Below, one piece after another: positions 9,764 through 20,400 of a stretch of 64,000 nucleotides of DNA. Both the position numbers and the translations under genes were made by a program. Each line of letters begins with the position of its first letter. The stretch's first letter is position 1. A model generated the notes under the pieces. It did no database searches and was not told where the DNA came from. It saw only the letters and a list, made by a program, of their open reading frames with translations. Location of the stretch: positions 62,001 to 126,000 of the forward strand of contig NZ_BNJG01000003.1 in the NCBI RefSeq assembly GCF_016587375.1, given 5' to 3'. This DNA comes from Ktedonobacter robiniae. GTDB lineage: Bacteria > Chloroflexota > Ktedonobacteria > Ktedonobacterales > Ktedonobacteraceae.

Positions 9764-10243
9764 TCACCCTTCTGCGCACACGCGTGGCAGAGTGAGCGGC
9801 AGGGCAAAAAAGGAGAGGCTGGATACCTCCAGGAACGCGATCAGGCTTACAATCTGCTCACCCTCCACGCCCAGAACCACCAGGCCGAAAAGCTGATAGT
9901 CGTCTGCAAAAGCCTCTCGCCGATAGAGTCCGAACGCTGGACTGCCATTGGCGTGCGTTGGAAGCAAGCGCCATTGCAAGCCGAGAGTAAAGAGATGGGT
10001 CTGGAGCAGTAAGGTGATAGCCGCTCGTCCCTGATACCAGACAGGAAGCGGCGGCATGGTGAACCAGGCATCCTCTCGCAGCAGAGCAACGAGGCTGGGA
10101 ACGTCCGCTTGTTCCCAGAGGGTCACATAGCCCACGGGATGCGCAACGAGCCTCGCTAGCTGAGCAATGATGGAGCGGCATCCCTGGTAGAAGGGTGAAG
10201 GTATACGCCACCTTACTCGATTCTGCATCATTTGCTCAAACAT
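9764..10243 (-). pseudogene. ECF sigma factor (SnoaL-tailed) C-terminal fragment
   Basis: The middle of this leftward frame (ADVPSLVALLREDAWFTMPP and then YQGRAAITLLLQTH) matches the C-terminal SnoaL-like domain of SigJ/ECF41-type sigma factors. In those proteins the domain follows sigma regions 2 and 4 and modulates activity. The sigma regions are not found upstream; the first 40 codons here look unrelated. It is therefore a 3' fragment. It is possible that the first codons are not translated. The gene is convergent with the DHFR-like remnant and divergent from chorismate mutase. Confidence 0.65.
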
Positions 10244-10337
10244 ATCAGGTCAGAAACTTTTTCTTGACAGGGCTTGCTTCCATCTCGTATCATCTTTCCT
10301 ATCTCTACTCCGTTGAATCGCGACAGGAATAAGCATC

Positions 10338-10622
10338 ATGAACAAAGATCTGAACGATTTACGCGAAAGCCTTGATAACATCGACAATGCTTTAATCTTT
10401 TTGCTCGCTGAACGGTTTCGCGTTACCCAGAAGATAGGGATATACAAAAGCGAACATGGGTTGCCCGCAGTGGATGAAGCACGAGAGAAGATACAATTTG
10501 CGCGTATAGAAAGGCTGGCGCGGGATCGTGGACTCAATCCTGAATTTGCGGCGAACATGCTGCGTTTAATCATCGACGAGGTGGTCGAAAATCACGAGGC
10601 TATGCGCAGAGCAGAAGGATGA
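10338..10622 (+). CDS. Chorismate mutase, AroQ type
   Basis: A 94-residue all-alpha protein of the size of a stand-alone AroQ-class chorismate mutase, which converts chorismate to prephenate in Phe/Tyr synthesis. It has the usual helix 1 pattern LNDLRESLDNIDNALIFLLAERFRV, written here as two segments LNDLRESLDNID and NALIFLLAERFRV, with the Arg that binds substrate. TQKIGIYKSEHGLP follows with the catalytic Lys, and the C-terminal helix contains Asp/Glu-rich LIIDEVVENHEAM. The start at 10338 has an upstream agga. The gene is alone on this strand, with no other shikimate genes nearby, so it might also serve secondary metabolism. Confidence 0.9.
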   Translation: MNKDLNDLRESLDNIDNALIFLLAERFRVTQKIGIYKSEHGLPAVDEAREKIQFARIERLARDRGLNPEFAANMLRLIIDEVVENHEAMRRAEG

Positions 10623-11019
10623 TATGAAGTATCTCCGCTTTTGAAGAGTGTCAGACCCATAGGATACTCAATGAGATAGATGATAAATGACGTCCGAAGC
10701 GGGCAGGTTTTGCCCTCCGACGTAAGCACTTGCCCTCCCATGTGAGCACTGGGACACATTTTCCTGGAAAAGCCGCTCCTCGCCAGACTTTTCTCAGCGA
10801 CATCTTGTCAATTGGAGGGAGAATGAGAAGTCAAGCTGTGAAGTTTGAGATGAAATTGGCGGAACTTTGGGAGTTGTTTTGTGGATGAATTGTTCCCTCT
10901 CTCCTCATTTCATCGGCCTTCTCGAAGCTCGTGACAACCGCCTATCAAACAGAAAAGGGCAACATGCGCACCAATTTCATCTCAACGTTTCCATACTGGA
11001 GTGGGACGCAGGCGTTTCG
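10623..11019. other. Intergenic region with small tandem repeat
   Basis: No gene was recognised. It contains two 20-bp tandem units at 10711-10730 and 10731-10750 (16 of 20 positions identical, consensus tgccctccnayg then taagcact/tgagcact). It separates chorismate mutase from the leftward M3 peptidase fragment. Confidence 0.5.
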
Positions 11020-12383
11020 TTACACGTGCGCCTCTAACTCTTCCACCGTCCGGGAGATCAACTGCACCACATACTCAAGCATACCCGTGTCAAAGGCAAA
11101 TCTTGCTCCAGCCGCCTCATAGAGTTCAGGCACCGTTCTTGTCGCACCCAGAGAGAGCGCGAAACGATACTGGCGGATCGCTGTCTCTTGATCGTGGAGA
11201 TAGTTGTCCCAGATCTGCAAAGCGCCTAACGCGGCAAAGGCGTATTCGATGAAGTAGAACGGAAGGCAATAGTAGTGCAGCACCCCCTGCCAGCGACTTC
11301 CACATTCTCTCTCCAGGCCGTTCCAGTCGATTGCTGGTTGATAGCGTTGCGAGAGTTCTGCCCACTTCTGCCGGCACTGCTCTGGATCCATTCCTTGTTT
11401 GGGGTGATCGTAAACCCAGTGCTGGAAGGCATCGCCCATAACAATGAGTGGCAAGTAGCTTGTAAGCGTATTCTCCAGGTGCTGGATGCGCAGGCGGGCC
11501 GCCTCCTGTTCTGTACAAAGGCCGACCTGGTGGAGATGCATGGCCCCAATAAATTCCATGCTGGTTGATGCAACCTCGCCAAACTCTAGTGGTATGGCCT
11601 CCTCTTTTCGCTGGTGAATGTAAGGCAGAGGGATGGTCTCAAAGACGTGGAAGGCATGCCCCATTTCGTGAAAGATCAACGGCACAACGTCGGTAATCGA
11701 ATTCACGCGCCCAAAAATGAAAGGACGGCGCCTGACCTCTAGCGGCAGATTGTAGCCATCGTCCGCTTTGTTGGGACGCTCCTCCAGATCGAAAAGCTGC
11801 TCCTGGAGCATGGTCTCAAAGTAGCTTCTCAGTTGGGGATCGATCCGCTGAAAAACGGGGATGCACTGCCGCAGCAATCCATCGACATCAGAGATATGGC
11901 GCGGCGCCTCGCTCGCCCGTGGATCGACCTGCATATCCCAGGGGCGCAGTTTCTCCACACCGAGCAGCTTCCGGCGTTTCTCGGAGAGATGGCTGGCTGC
12001 TGGCACGATAACCTGCTCTACAGCCCTGTGGAATGCCTTGCAATCATCCGGGGTATAATCAAAGCGCAGCAATTGCTGCCAGCGATAATCGCGGTAGTTC
12101 TCATAACCGGCGTTGCGCGCAATCTGCTGGCGCACATGCATCTTTTTCATCCAGAGTACATCGAGCTTTTCGCGATCTTCAGCTTCACGCTCCGCAATAG
12201 CACGCCAGGCTCGTTCTCGTTGTGTGCGATCAGGATGAAACAGAACATGTTCCACGGTGGTTTTTGGTCTCTCTTCCCCATCCCACGTGATCATTTGTGC
12301 CCCGCCAATCTGGTAGTATTCTGTCGTTTGACACATAAATTGGCTCAGACACAGCTTTGGGGATAAACTCATCAATATATCTG
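11020..12383 (-). pseudogene. M3-family oligoendopeptidase, N-terminus lost
   Basis: The leftward frame encodes the catalytic C-terminal two thirds of a PepF/M3-type zinc metallopeptidase. The zinc motif HEMGHAFH is present, followed about 25 residues later by the third ligand region LEFGEVASTSMEF, and a later HYYCLPFYFIEYAF that lines the active site. Full-length relatives have about 560-600 residues. Here the sequence upstream of about 12383 is the ISL3 element, and the missing 5' part is not on the other side of that element, so the insertion was followed by a deletion. The open frame extends to 12576 but its first 65 residues are antisense to the transposase. The relic has no start of its own. 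Confidence 0.85.
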
Positions 12384-14101
12384 GAGAGCCACGAGTGAGG
12401 CGGTGTGCTGGGTGGTTCGTGTTTCTCACAAAAGTGAGAAAAGGAGAACCACACCGGAATGGAGACGCCTCAGTTCTTCCCATTGGGCGAGGGATTGGAA
12501 CTGATCCAGATGGAGCAGCAAGAAGATCAGCTCGTGCTCCACGTGACCGCGACCTTACCGAGTGCGTTGTGCCCACTGTGTCAGCAGCCCGCCACCCGCC
12601 TGCATAGTCGCTATCGTCGAGTGGTGAAAGATCTGCCCTGCGCGGGACAACGTGTCCGATTGATCCTGTATGTGCGCAAGTTCTTTTGTGACGCCGCCGA
12701 CTGTGTGCGCAAGATGTTTGCCGAGCGGCTACTGCATCTGGTCGCTCCGTGGGCCCAGATGACTACTCGATTGAACGAGGCCCTGCAAACCATCGGGTTG
12801 GCGACGTGCGGCAAACTCGGCGCGCGACTGGCTGCGCATCTGGGAATCACTACCTCCTGGATGACGATTGTGCGCCGGATCATGGCGCTGCCCACGCCGC
12901 AGGCAGAGCACGTGGAGTGTCTTGGTCTAGACGATTTCGCTTTTCGGCGCGGGAGAACCTTTGGGACAATCGTCGTTAACCTGGATGCTCATCAGATCAT
13001 CGACATCTTGCCAGATCGGCGGGCCGAAACCGCTGCCACATGGATGGCGGCTCATCCTGAAATTACCCATGTGAGCCGCGACCGAGGGGCAGAGTACGCC
13101 AGTGCAGCTTCGACCGGTGCCCCACAGGCGATTCAGGTTGCTGACCGCTTTCATGTCTGCGAGAATTTGTCAGATGCGGTACAACGGCTCTTCGCACGCG
13201 TTCTCTCTGAGATGAAAGCCGCAAGTCGACAAGCAGAAGGAAAGATACCAGTTCAGGAAGAGGTACCTGTCGCTGTGCAAGAGTGGCGTCCAGATCCAGG
13301 AAAACAGGTTGCGCGGACCATCGCCATCCGCCGCGCCGAGCGAGATGCGCGTTATCAGCAGGCCAGGCGCTTACGCGAACAAGGGCTTGCAATCAAAGAG
13401 ATTGCCTACCAGCTCGGTGTCAGCGAACGAACAGTGCGACATTGGTTCGAGCGGGGCGTGGCCCCTGATACTAGACCCCGGCGCAAGCGGCAGAGCGACT
13501 TTGACCCCTACACTCCTTACGTGCTCAAACGCTGGCAGGGCGGGGAACGCAACGGCACCCGCCTCTGGGAAGAGATCATGGCGCAAGGCTATCCCGGTTC
13601 ACAGCGGATGGTGTATCGTTTCTTGAAAACGCTCAAAGCGACGGAGGTAAATACGCCAGGGGGAACGTCTCAAGTGCTCCACTATACCTCAACCGCCGCC
13701 GTATGTCTCTTCATGCAGCATCCAGACAACCTGGATGAAGACGAGCGAGTGGACCTGGCGGCCCTTCGCCAGGTCCATCCCGATCTGGAGATGGCGTACC
13801 ACTTGACCCAGGACTTTCTCCAGATGCTCCGCAAGCGAGAGGGGGAGCGCCTGGATACCTGGCTAACTCAGGTGCAAGAGAGTCAGCTCTCCGAACTACA
13901 CAGCTTTGCTCATGGTGTAGAACAGGATAAAGCCGCTGTGCAAGCCGGATTAACTCTGCCTATCAATAACGGTCAGGTCGAGGGCCATGTGACGAGGGTG
14001 AAGCTCGTTAAGCGCATGATGTATGGCAAGGCTGGGTTTGCCCTCTTGCGCCAACGGGTGCTGCACCGCATCTAGCTGCACCTTGCCCGTGCACTGCTCT
14101 C
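12384..14101 (+). mobile_element. ISL3-family insertion sequence
   Basis: The element consists of an intact transposase gene and short flanks. Its ends are not certain. Both outer borders carry gagagc facing inward (12384-12389 on the left, the reverse complement ending near 14101 on the right), a weak terminal repeat. No target duplication is visible. The left flank is a peptidase gene missing its 5' part and the right flank is the stop codon of the AAC(2')-like gene, which suggests a deletion next to the element. Confidence 0.55.
12459..14075 (+). CDS. ISL3-family transposase
   Basis: A 538-residue, apparently intact transposase. The N-terminal zinc-finger region has CPLCQQPATRLHSRY and later CDAADCVRKMF. 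The DDE_Tnp_ISL3 core follows: LGLDDFAFRRGRTFGT (first Asp), SRDRGAEYASAAS (second Asp) and, near the end, NNGQVEGHVTRVKLVKRMMYG (Glu). A helix-turn-helix region (IKEIAYQLGVSERTVRHWF) splits the core, as usual in the family. The start has the upstream aaggag. It differs from the second ISL3 transposase at 45166. It is one of the two intact transposases in the window. Confidence 0.93.
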   Translation: METPQFFPLGEGLELIQMEQQEDQLVLHVTATLPSALCPLCQQPATRLHSRYRRVVKDLPCAGQRVRLILYVRKFFCDAADCVRKMFAERLLHLVAPWAQMTTRLNEALQTIGLATCGKLGARLAAHLGITTSWMTIVRRIMALPTPQAEHVECLGLDDFAFRRGRTFGTIVVNLDAHQIIDILPDRRAETAATWMAAHPEITHVSRDRGAEYASAASTGAPQAIQVADRFHVCENLSDAVQRLFARVLSEMKAASRQAEGKIPVQEEVPVAVQEWRPDPGKQVARTIAIRRAERDARYQQARRLREQGLAIKEIAYQLGVSERTVRHWFERGVAPDTRPRRKRQSDFDPYTPYVLKRWQGGERNGTRLWEEIMAQGYPGSQRMVYRFLKTLKATEVNTPGGTSQVLHYTSTAAVCLFMQHPDNLDEDERVDLAALRQVHPDLEMAYHLTQDFLQMLRKREGERLDTWLTQVQESQLSELHSFAHGVEQDKAAVQAGLTLPINNGQVEGHVTRVKLVKRMMYGKAGFALLRQRVLHRI

Positions 14102-14634
14102 TACCATAAATCCCCTTCACGCCACTCTGCGGTAATCGTTGTGGAAACATCGAGAGACGGCGTTTTCGCAGTACGAAGGATCATCACGTCCTCATCCGGA
14201 GTAGCTATCAGTGTCTCGACTGTACGAATCGCCTTTGGCCCACGCCACCTCTCCCAACCGAGACGTTGATAGAAACCGATATGTTCGTGGGCGGCACACA
14301 GCCCTCCTAACGCATAGTCTTGGATTTCCGTCGCCACTCGTTGCATCACAGTACTTCCGATCCCTCTGCCCTGAAAGGCGGGAACAGTTGCTACTGCCTC
14401 GACATAGGCGGTTTGTAAAAGTGGTAGCCCATCTAGCTGAAGCCAACGCGTCACCCAGCAAGCATGGCTCGCCGGCTTGTTTTCCCAGTATGCGAGGAGA
14501 TGCAGAGCGTCAGGGAACTGGGCGAGCACAGTTGTGAAATCCTCTCCATACGCCTGGGTGCAGACATCAATGATGATTTGTTGCTCGCTTGTTGAAAGAT
14601 CGTGGGCGGAACGCAAGGTAAGCTGAAGTGACAT
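14101..14634 (-). CDS. AAC(2')-like GNAT acetyltransferase
   Basis: A 177-residue GNAT-fold protein. The acetyl-CoA loop is VPAFQGRGIGSTVMQRV (about residues 84-100). The C-terminal end, PDEDVMILRT then SLDVSTTITAEWREGDLW, closely resembles the C-terminus of aminoglycoside 2'-N-acetyltransferases of AAC(2')-I type, which end SLD..AELMCDWRAGDVW. Length also fits that family (about 180-195). It may acetylate aminoglycosides or act on cell-wall substrates as proposed for mycobacterial AAC(2'). Start ATG 14634 has a strong ggaggag 8 nt upstream. The stop codon touches the end of the ISL3 element. Aminoglycoside activity is inference only. Confidence 0.8.
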   Translation of the reverse strand: MSLQLTLRSAHDLSTSEQQIIIDVCTQAYGEDFTTVLAQFPDALHLLAYWENKPASHACWVTRWLQLDGLPLLQTAYVEAVATVPAFQGRGIGSTVMQRVATEIQDYALGGLCAAHEHIGFYQRLGWERWRGPKAIRTVETLIATPDEDVMILRTAKTPSLDVSTTITAEWREGDLW

Positions 14635-15267
14635 AGAATCTCCTCCTGAGAAGAGAATATCTGAGCATCTTTTCCTTTACAAAAACGTTGAAGGATACAA
14701 AAGGTGCAAAGATGTAAGGAGGAGCACGAGGACGCACACACAGCGCAGCATATGTACACTCATGGGTAATGGAGAAGAGAAAAGGATAAAACCAGAAGTT
14801 TCCTTGAAGAGAGATCAGATCCCAACAGCGTCAATAGAACATGCTTGCACGGCTCCTATCTGTATACTACTAGGCTCTTCCACAAAAGGATACCATCCAA
14901 CTAGGCTCTCATCAAGCCTTTATCAGGAAGAGCCATCATCAAAGCAGGGCATCTGGTTTGTCCATCTTCCCGAAAGAAAGGCACATATCTTCCAGCAAGC
15001 CGTTTAAAGGATCAGCTTATCCCCAAAGCTGTGTCAGAGCCTGCTTCGTTTTGAAAATACGGCCAGGAATATTTATGCAAGAAATGCAAGGCGTGGTCTT
15101 CCCTGTATTCGGGCTTTACAGGCCGATCTAGAGAAATCTCTGGAACAGTTATCTGGGTTCTTGGACACATTCAGTGTGCCTCTCAGATGCGCTCAGTGGA
15201 GAGAAGGAGTCATGTGATACTCTTCTGCCTCAGAAAGGATAGATGGAAGAGGTATCACAGCGAGCGA
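14635..15267. other. Intergenic region
   Basis: About 630 bp between two leftward genes. A rightward 81-codon open frame at 14762-15007 shows no family features and was not called. A short repeated stretch (actaggctct, near 14868 and 14901) is visible. Nothing else is recognised. Confidence 0.4.
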
Positions 15268-16185
15268 TTACTCCAGGAGATGCTCAAGTGCCATTCTGTT
15301 TTCTCTTAGCGCCAATTCATTAGCTAGGGGATCAGGATTACCGAGAGTCGCTTGATGTGCCAGACGCCAGGCGAAGAACTTTGCCAATTGCGCATAGCGC
15401 AAGGCCTGATAGTATTTCAGCCCTTCCAACTCTTGGGGCTCAATCGGGGCTTTAGCCAGATAGCTCTGCAAGAAATAGTCAGTTTGAGCCTGGCTGAACG
15501 AGAAAAGCTCTGTTGCAAGAGCCACATCGAACAGAAGCGGTCCCCAGCCAATCGTTCCCCAATCAATCAGACCCACCCGATGCGTTTCTCGGTCATAGAG
15601 CACTTGCAAGCTATCTCCATACAGTGTTCCGTAAGTGACCTGGGTGCGTTTTTCAAAGGCTTCTACAGCCTCAACTGCTTGTTGGAGTAGCATAGGCAAG
15701 CCAATCTGAGCATTCACCTCCACCGCTTCTTCTTTCAGATAGGCAAAGAGGCGGTCACCGCTTTGTGGTCTGAACTGTTCACGAAGCAGAATGGTATGGA
15801 TGCGCCCCAGCAGGGAACCTGCGAGGTACGCGCTTGCTGGCTGCTCAACGTCTAGGGATTCTCCTGGAACAAAATGCAGCAGGGCTAAAGGATGAAAGAG
15901 GGTCGGTGGTCCCTCAAGCATGACGGTTCGTTCCCCTGCCACGGTTCGCAGCGGTGCGCCACTCGCAATACCAGCACATTCGACGATCTCAGCAGCTTGC
16001 AGCCCAGCCTCGAAGGCCTCCTGGGCCTCATAGGCAAATTTGGCCACGAGGCGTCCTTGGCTGGTATCCACATACCAGACATCCCCTGTAAACCCTCCGC
16101 GAATGCGGGTGAGCGTCAATAGCTGGGGAAGCGACCAGGCAGTCAGAGCCGAAACCAGAGCTGCATCCGGCAAAGTAAAGTGCAT
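15268..16185 (-). CDS. APH-family phosphotransferase-like protein
   Basis: A 305-residue protein with the aminoglycoside phosphotransferase/choline kinase fold. The N-lobe has IRGGFTGDVWYVDTSQGRLV and the conserved Lys in VAKFAYEA. The C-lobe has the hinge region and the catalytic segment GTLYGDSLQVLYD, in which the usual H-G-D is Y-G-D while the catalytic Asp is kept, followed by the metal-binding VGLIDWGTIGWG. The substrate may be a sugar, an amino alcohol or an antibiotic. ATG at 16185 was chosen over upstream alternatives because ggaaagg lies 8 nt before it. It lies next to the AAC(2')-like gene on the same strand, but 630 bp apart, so a resistance cluster is only a suggestion. Confidence 0.82.
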   Translation of the reverse strand: MHFTLPDAALVSALTAWSLPQLLTLTRIRGGFTGDVWYVDTSQGRLVAKFAYEAQEAFEAGLQAAEIVECAGIASGAPLRTVAGERTVMLEGPPTLFHPLALLHFVPGESLDVEQPASAYLAGSLLGRIHTILLREQFRPQSGDRLFAYLKEEAVEVNAQIGLPMLLQQAVEAVEAFEKRTQVTYGTLYGDSLQVLYDRETHRVGLIDWGTIGWGPLLFDVALATELFSFSQAQTDYFLQSYLAKAPIEPQELEGLKYYQALRYAQLAKFFAWRLAHQATLGNPDPLANELALRENRMALEHLLE

Positions 16186-16296
16186 GTTGCTTTCCTTTCC
16201 GTTCGACTCAAGGACCTCCATGAGCCTGTTCCTTCACAAAAACGTTCTTCTCCCTAACGAGCAGCACACCGAATGTGTCCAAGAACCGTTATCTGA

Positions 16297-16930
16297 TTGG
16301 AAAACGAATTTTATTCTGAGAATCCACAACTACCAGATACATCATTCCTTGATTACGCTTATTACACGCAACGGTCACTTTCCCGCGCAGAATATCAGGA
16401 ATACGAGGCAGCACATGTTTCCCTCGATCAGATGCTTTTTCAACATGTGAATCTTAATAAAACGCTCTTCAAAAAAGTTCAGGTGCTCGATAGTCGCTTC
16501 TCCGTCTGTGACCTTGCCAACGCCCAGTGGACCGAGGCCAGTATGAGTCGCGTTGGAACTGATCGGTTGCCATCTGATTGGCTGGCAATGTGGTGAAGCA
16601 CAGTTCCAGGATGTTCCCTTTAAAGACTGCCATGCGGGCTTTTCCCAATTCGCCTACTCACGCTTCAAGGCGGTACGCTTCGAGAACTGCGATTTGAGTG
16701 AGGTCAACTTCATGGAGGTCGATCTTTCAGGAACAATGTTCGTCGATTGCGATCTCCGCAATGCGGACCTCACAGGAACGAGGCTCACAGGTGTCGATCT
16801 ACGTGGTTCGCAGATCGATGGTGCACGCGTGGGCCCACGTGAGCTCAAAGGTGCGATCATCGATCCAAATCAGGCGCTCGCTATCGTCCGAGGACTGGGT
16901 ATTACGGTCAAAACTACTGATGAGGGCTAA
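16297..16930 (+). pseudogene. Pentapeptide-repeat protein, frameshifted
   Basis: From TTG 16297 the frame encodes pentapeptide-type repeats (A(D/N)Lxx pattern: SLDQMLFQHVNLNKTLF, DSRFSVCDLANAQW) up to about 16553. One extra G after GTT there shifts the frame. The continuation in the next frame (ELIGCHLIGWQC, ENCDLSEVNFMEVDLS, NADLTGTRLTGVDLRGSQ) runs to 16930. Repaired, the protein has about 210 residues, the size of Qnr/MfpA-like proteins, with a right-handed quadrilateral beta-helix. The C-terminal IDPNQALAIVRGLGITVK is typical of this group. A Qnr-like gyrase role cannot be inferred. A sequencing error is an alternative to a real frameshift. Confidence 0.85.
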
Positions 16931-17096
16931 AGCAAGCGCAACGATTTCAATACATTCAGAAATCTGCGTCGGCCTATTCCCTTTCCGATTTATAATGCAA
17001 TGGAAAGAATAGAAGCATAAGCAGAAACAAAAAATACCTCTTCACATAAATTCTGCGCCTTAGTCTCAGAGAACAGTATTATCAGGAGATTTTTGT

Positions 17097-17489
17097 ATGT
17101 CAATTACGATCACCGTCAACAACGAATCGCTGCAAGGGGAAATTCAACCACCCTTGCAGCTTGAGATATTTGAAGAACGCTGTACGCTCCGCGAGATTAT
17201 TCGTAGCCGCATCTATCAGGATGTCACCGAATACAACGCCCGCAAGCGTGCCCGACAGCTCTGCCTGATCCCACCATCACCCGACCAGAACCACAGTGAA
17301 GCAGTAACAGAGAACCAGCCTCAGCTCGATTGGCAATTACTATATGAGCAAGCCATCAAAGCCTTCGGGAAAAGAAGCTACATTGTGATCGTCGATACCA
17401 GACAGGTAACACAGCTCGACAGCCCGATCCTGCTCACGCCGGAGAGCAGCGTCACCTTCTTCAAACTTGTACCACTGGTGGGGGGCTAA
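17097..17489 (+). CDS. Ubiquitin/MoaD-ThiS-like beta-grasp protein, GG end
   Basis: A 130-residue cytoplasmic protein. Residues 2-9 (SITITVNN) and 20-26 (PLQLEIF) look like the first beta hairpin of a beta-grasp fold. TLREIIRSRIYQDVTEYN (about 31-48) fits the following helix. After an insertion rich in Pro/Glu/Gln (about 55-80) a second part has DWQLLYEQAIKAFGKRSYIV, then VIVDTRQVTQLD and LLTPESSVTFFKLVPLVGG at the extreme C-terminus. That ending (hydrophobic strand, then Val-Gly-Gly and stop) is the hallmark of MoaD, ThiS and ubiquitin-like modifiers, whose C-terminal Gly is adenylated or conjugated. A good aggag precedes the start. The next gene starts 5 bp downstream and the two surely form an operon. 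No E1, E2 or JAB gene is visible in the window. The fold assignment is inference. Confidence 0.8.
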   Translation: MSITITVNNESLQGEIQPPLQLEIFEERCTLREIIRSRIYQDVTEYNARKRARQLCLIPPSPDQNHSEAVTENQPQLDWQLLYEQAIKAFGKRSYIVIVDTRQVTQLDSPILLTPESSVTFFKLVPLVGG

Positions 17490-17494
17490 CAACG

Positions 17495-20400
17495 ATGATC
17501 AATGAACAGGAATTGGAAACGCTTCAACAGATCCTCACAGAATACGATAAGGCTCATCGTACCAGCAAAGCCAGCCAGCAGTGTCCGCGCATCATCGAAA
17601 AAATCGATGACAATCAATATAGCCACCTCATCCAGGTAATACTGAACGATATCCAGAGAGTCCTCTATAAACATCGGCTGGAACCCTACAAGATACGCGA
17701 TGATAAAACGTTTGCTTCAGACCTCTCTCTTCTCAGTGCGATCAGCGAACGAGGCGTGCCATACCAGCAGGAAGACCTGCAAGCCATCCTCTCCCTTGTG
17801 AACGACGTGTTCCAATCGTTTCTCGCGGTGGAATATCACTCAGATAGTGCACGGACCCCGTTCTTGCACCTGCTGAGCAGCTTTGTACCGGCATTGCAGC
17901 AACCAGAGATTCTCAACTATTGTCGCAGCGAATGCGAAACACTCTATACCTATGTGTATCGCTGGGGCACCTTTGAACCATTCCACGAATCCTACCAGCT
18001 TCGACAACAGCTCGAAGCGCTGCTCTTTGGGGACGACGCACCCGGCCTTATCTTCCAATTACGCAGATATGCCAGCGGGGATGCACCCGATAGCGACGAG
18101 CAAGCCAAAGTCTTACTCACTATACTCCACCAGGAGCTACGCGGACTGAGGCTCTACAAATATGACCACCCTGTATTTGCGTTGCTCAGACAAGCCAGCC
18201 CGCCCGTCAAAAAGAGTATGATTCTCCTTGCCTTACAGGAAGGTATAGGTATTCAATCGGATGAGATTACATATAATAACCGGGAGATAGTAGCCGCGCT
18301 CATCACAGATGATCTCCCCTGGACCGATGCAGATATTCAGCGCATCCTGAACATCCTTGCGCACGGTGGAGAACTCGGCAATGGCCGCAGAGGTGGCATC
18401 GTTCTACTGCAATACGCGCTCACTATCCTTAAAGCATCAGGCAAATCTTTCCGTAACCAGCCAGAGCTGCTAACACTTGAAGCTCGTCTGGCACAGGAAA
18501 AAATGAGCTATATGCAAGACAAAATCTACGCATTGAGACAGTCCATTACAGCGATGTCCTCTCCCGGCAATTCACATGGACTCGCCGCGCTCCTTCATGC
18601 CTATCAAGAAAACCAGATGCCAGATGCAGAACAGGTGGACACGTTTCTTGCCGCCTACCAGCGCGAGTTCGGAGAGCACATACCGCCTCTGGATCATCCT
18701 CTCTTGCAGCAGATGAGGGATACCCTCAGCGATTCGCTTAAAGCGCGTGTCATCAGCACCACAATCCAGAGTAGAAGTCTCTTAGAGCGAGATATGAATC
18801 TCGTCACAGTTCTCTCCTCTACACCCCTCACCTGTAGTAGAGAAGATGTTCGTGCGATCCTGCACAGCTGCGTGACATTTTATAGCAACCAGAATCTACG
18901 CAATCTGCATAACTATCCCCATAGCTTGACGTTCGATGAACGAGGTCGTTTCTTGCAATGGGCGATCAGCATCACGGCAGTTCTGCACGCCATCGCACCC
19001 GCCATCAAACAGCCTGCTATCCACGAATATGTACAGGAAGAGCTCCATACACTCTACGCCTGGTCGCAAGAAGCAGATTACACAGACTACTTCTTGAATG
19101 GAAGCCAGGAGACATACGCGTTGTACCTCTTAATCGCGGACCTGTGCTACGCCGGGAATCCTCCCGGCCTTGCTCCGCTGCTACGCGACGATGCCGAAAA
19201 GGCCGAGTCATCAGCAGAAGAGCACGCACGTGCCATCCTGGTCGCCTATCATCAGGAGATGCGAGACGGCCTGGTCAACAGGCCATATGTGGTTGAATTT
19301 ATCAGTCAACAGGCCAGCGAGCAGATCAAAGCTCACCTGATCAAGGAAGCATTGCTCGATGGCTATACATCCACTCTGAACCCTCCAGACTCTTATTCCA
19401 ATCACCACCCCGTACACTACAAGCAAAACGTTCTGCTTATCCAGGCTATCTTTACCTACGATCTGCCCTATACCTACGAGGATATCTATGGTATCCTGGT
19501 GGGCATCGCAAAGCTATTCGGGCTGGATGAAAGTTATTATCGAACATTTCAATACGGCCCACAAAATATACGGCTCTTCGACCTGTTTAAAACCTTCGTT
19601 CCTGTGCTCAAGCCGTCAGAGTTAGAACGTCTTTGTCAGGACGAGTTAGCACCTCTCTATGAACACCTCTCGCAAGTCCGCTGGCATAGCGCACAGATAG
19701 AGGAAAATCAAATGCGCCTTCTGATCCGCCACCTCCTCTTCCCACAAAGCGCGGGTCCATTGAGAGATCTTCTCCAGGACAACACCAGACACTTTACCAG
19801 CGATAGTGAGCTCCTCATACTGCTGGCAGCATATCATGAGGAGTTTGGAGCGGGCACCCCGGATATAGACGCCGAGCTTACACGCCTGATTCAGCAACGA
19901 CTCGGCGCACAGAGCATCGTGCGTCTCCTGCGCCTGAGCGCGGAAGAGACACACAACATCCAACCCGGCTCTGAATCCGAGCGGAGAGAGGGAAACACCT
20001 ACCAGGTAGAGCAGGATCTCTGCCTGATAGGAACCTTGCTCAACAACCAGCTGCCCTTCGTCCCTGAAGACATTCATATGCTCCTGCATGATCTCCTGGG
20101 AATACGTTACGCGACCCATACCCTCAGGCCATACGTGCAAGAACTGGAGCCATTCCTGCGGCAACCGGACGTGCTGGCACAGTGTCGCGCCGAGATCAAG
20201 TGGTTAGTCAACCAGACGAAAAATTCCCTCTCCGATCCGGATACCCGTCGCTTCCATCTCCTGCTCCGCGATCTGCTCTCCGAACGGGGACAACAGTTCA
20301 GCTATCCTTTGCTGCCCGATCGCTGGGGTACCGCTATTCTTGACGAACTGACGGACCTCACGCCAGAGCAACGTGATCCCTGGCTCGCGATCCTGAACCT

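Noticed and set aside
14762..15007. An 81-codon open frame between AAC(2')-like and APH-like genes
   Set aside because: No ribosome site, no motif and composition unlike the neighbours.
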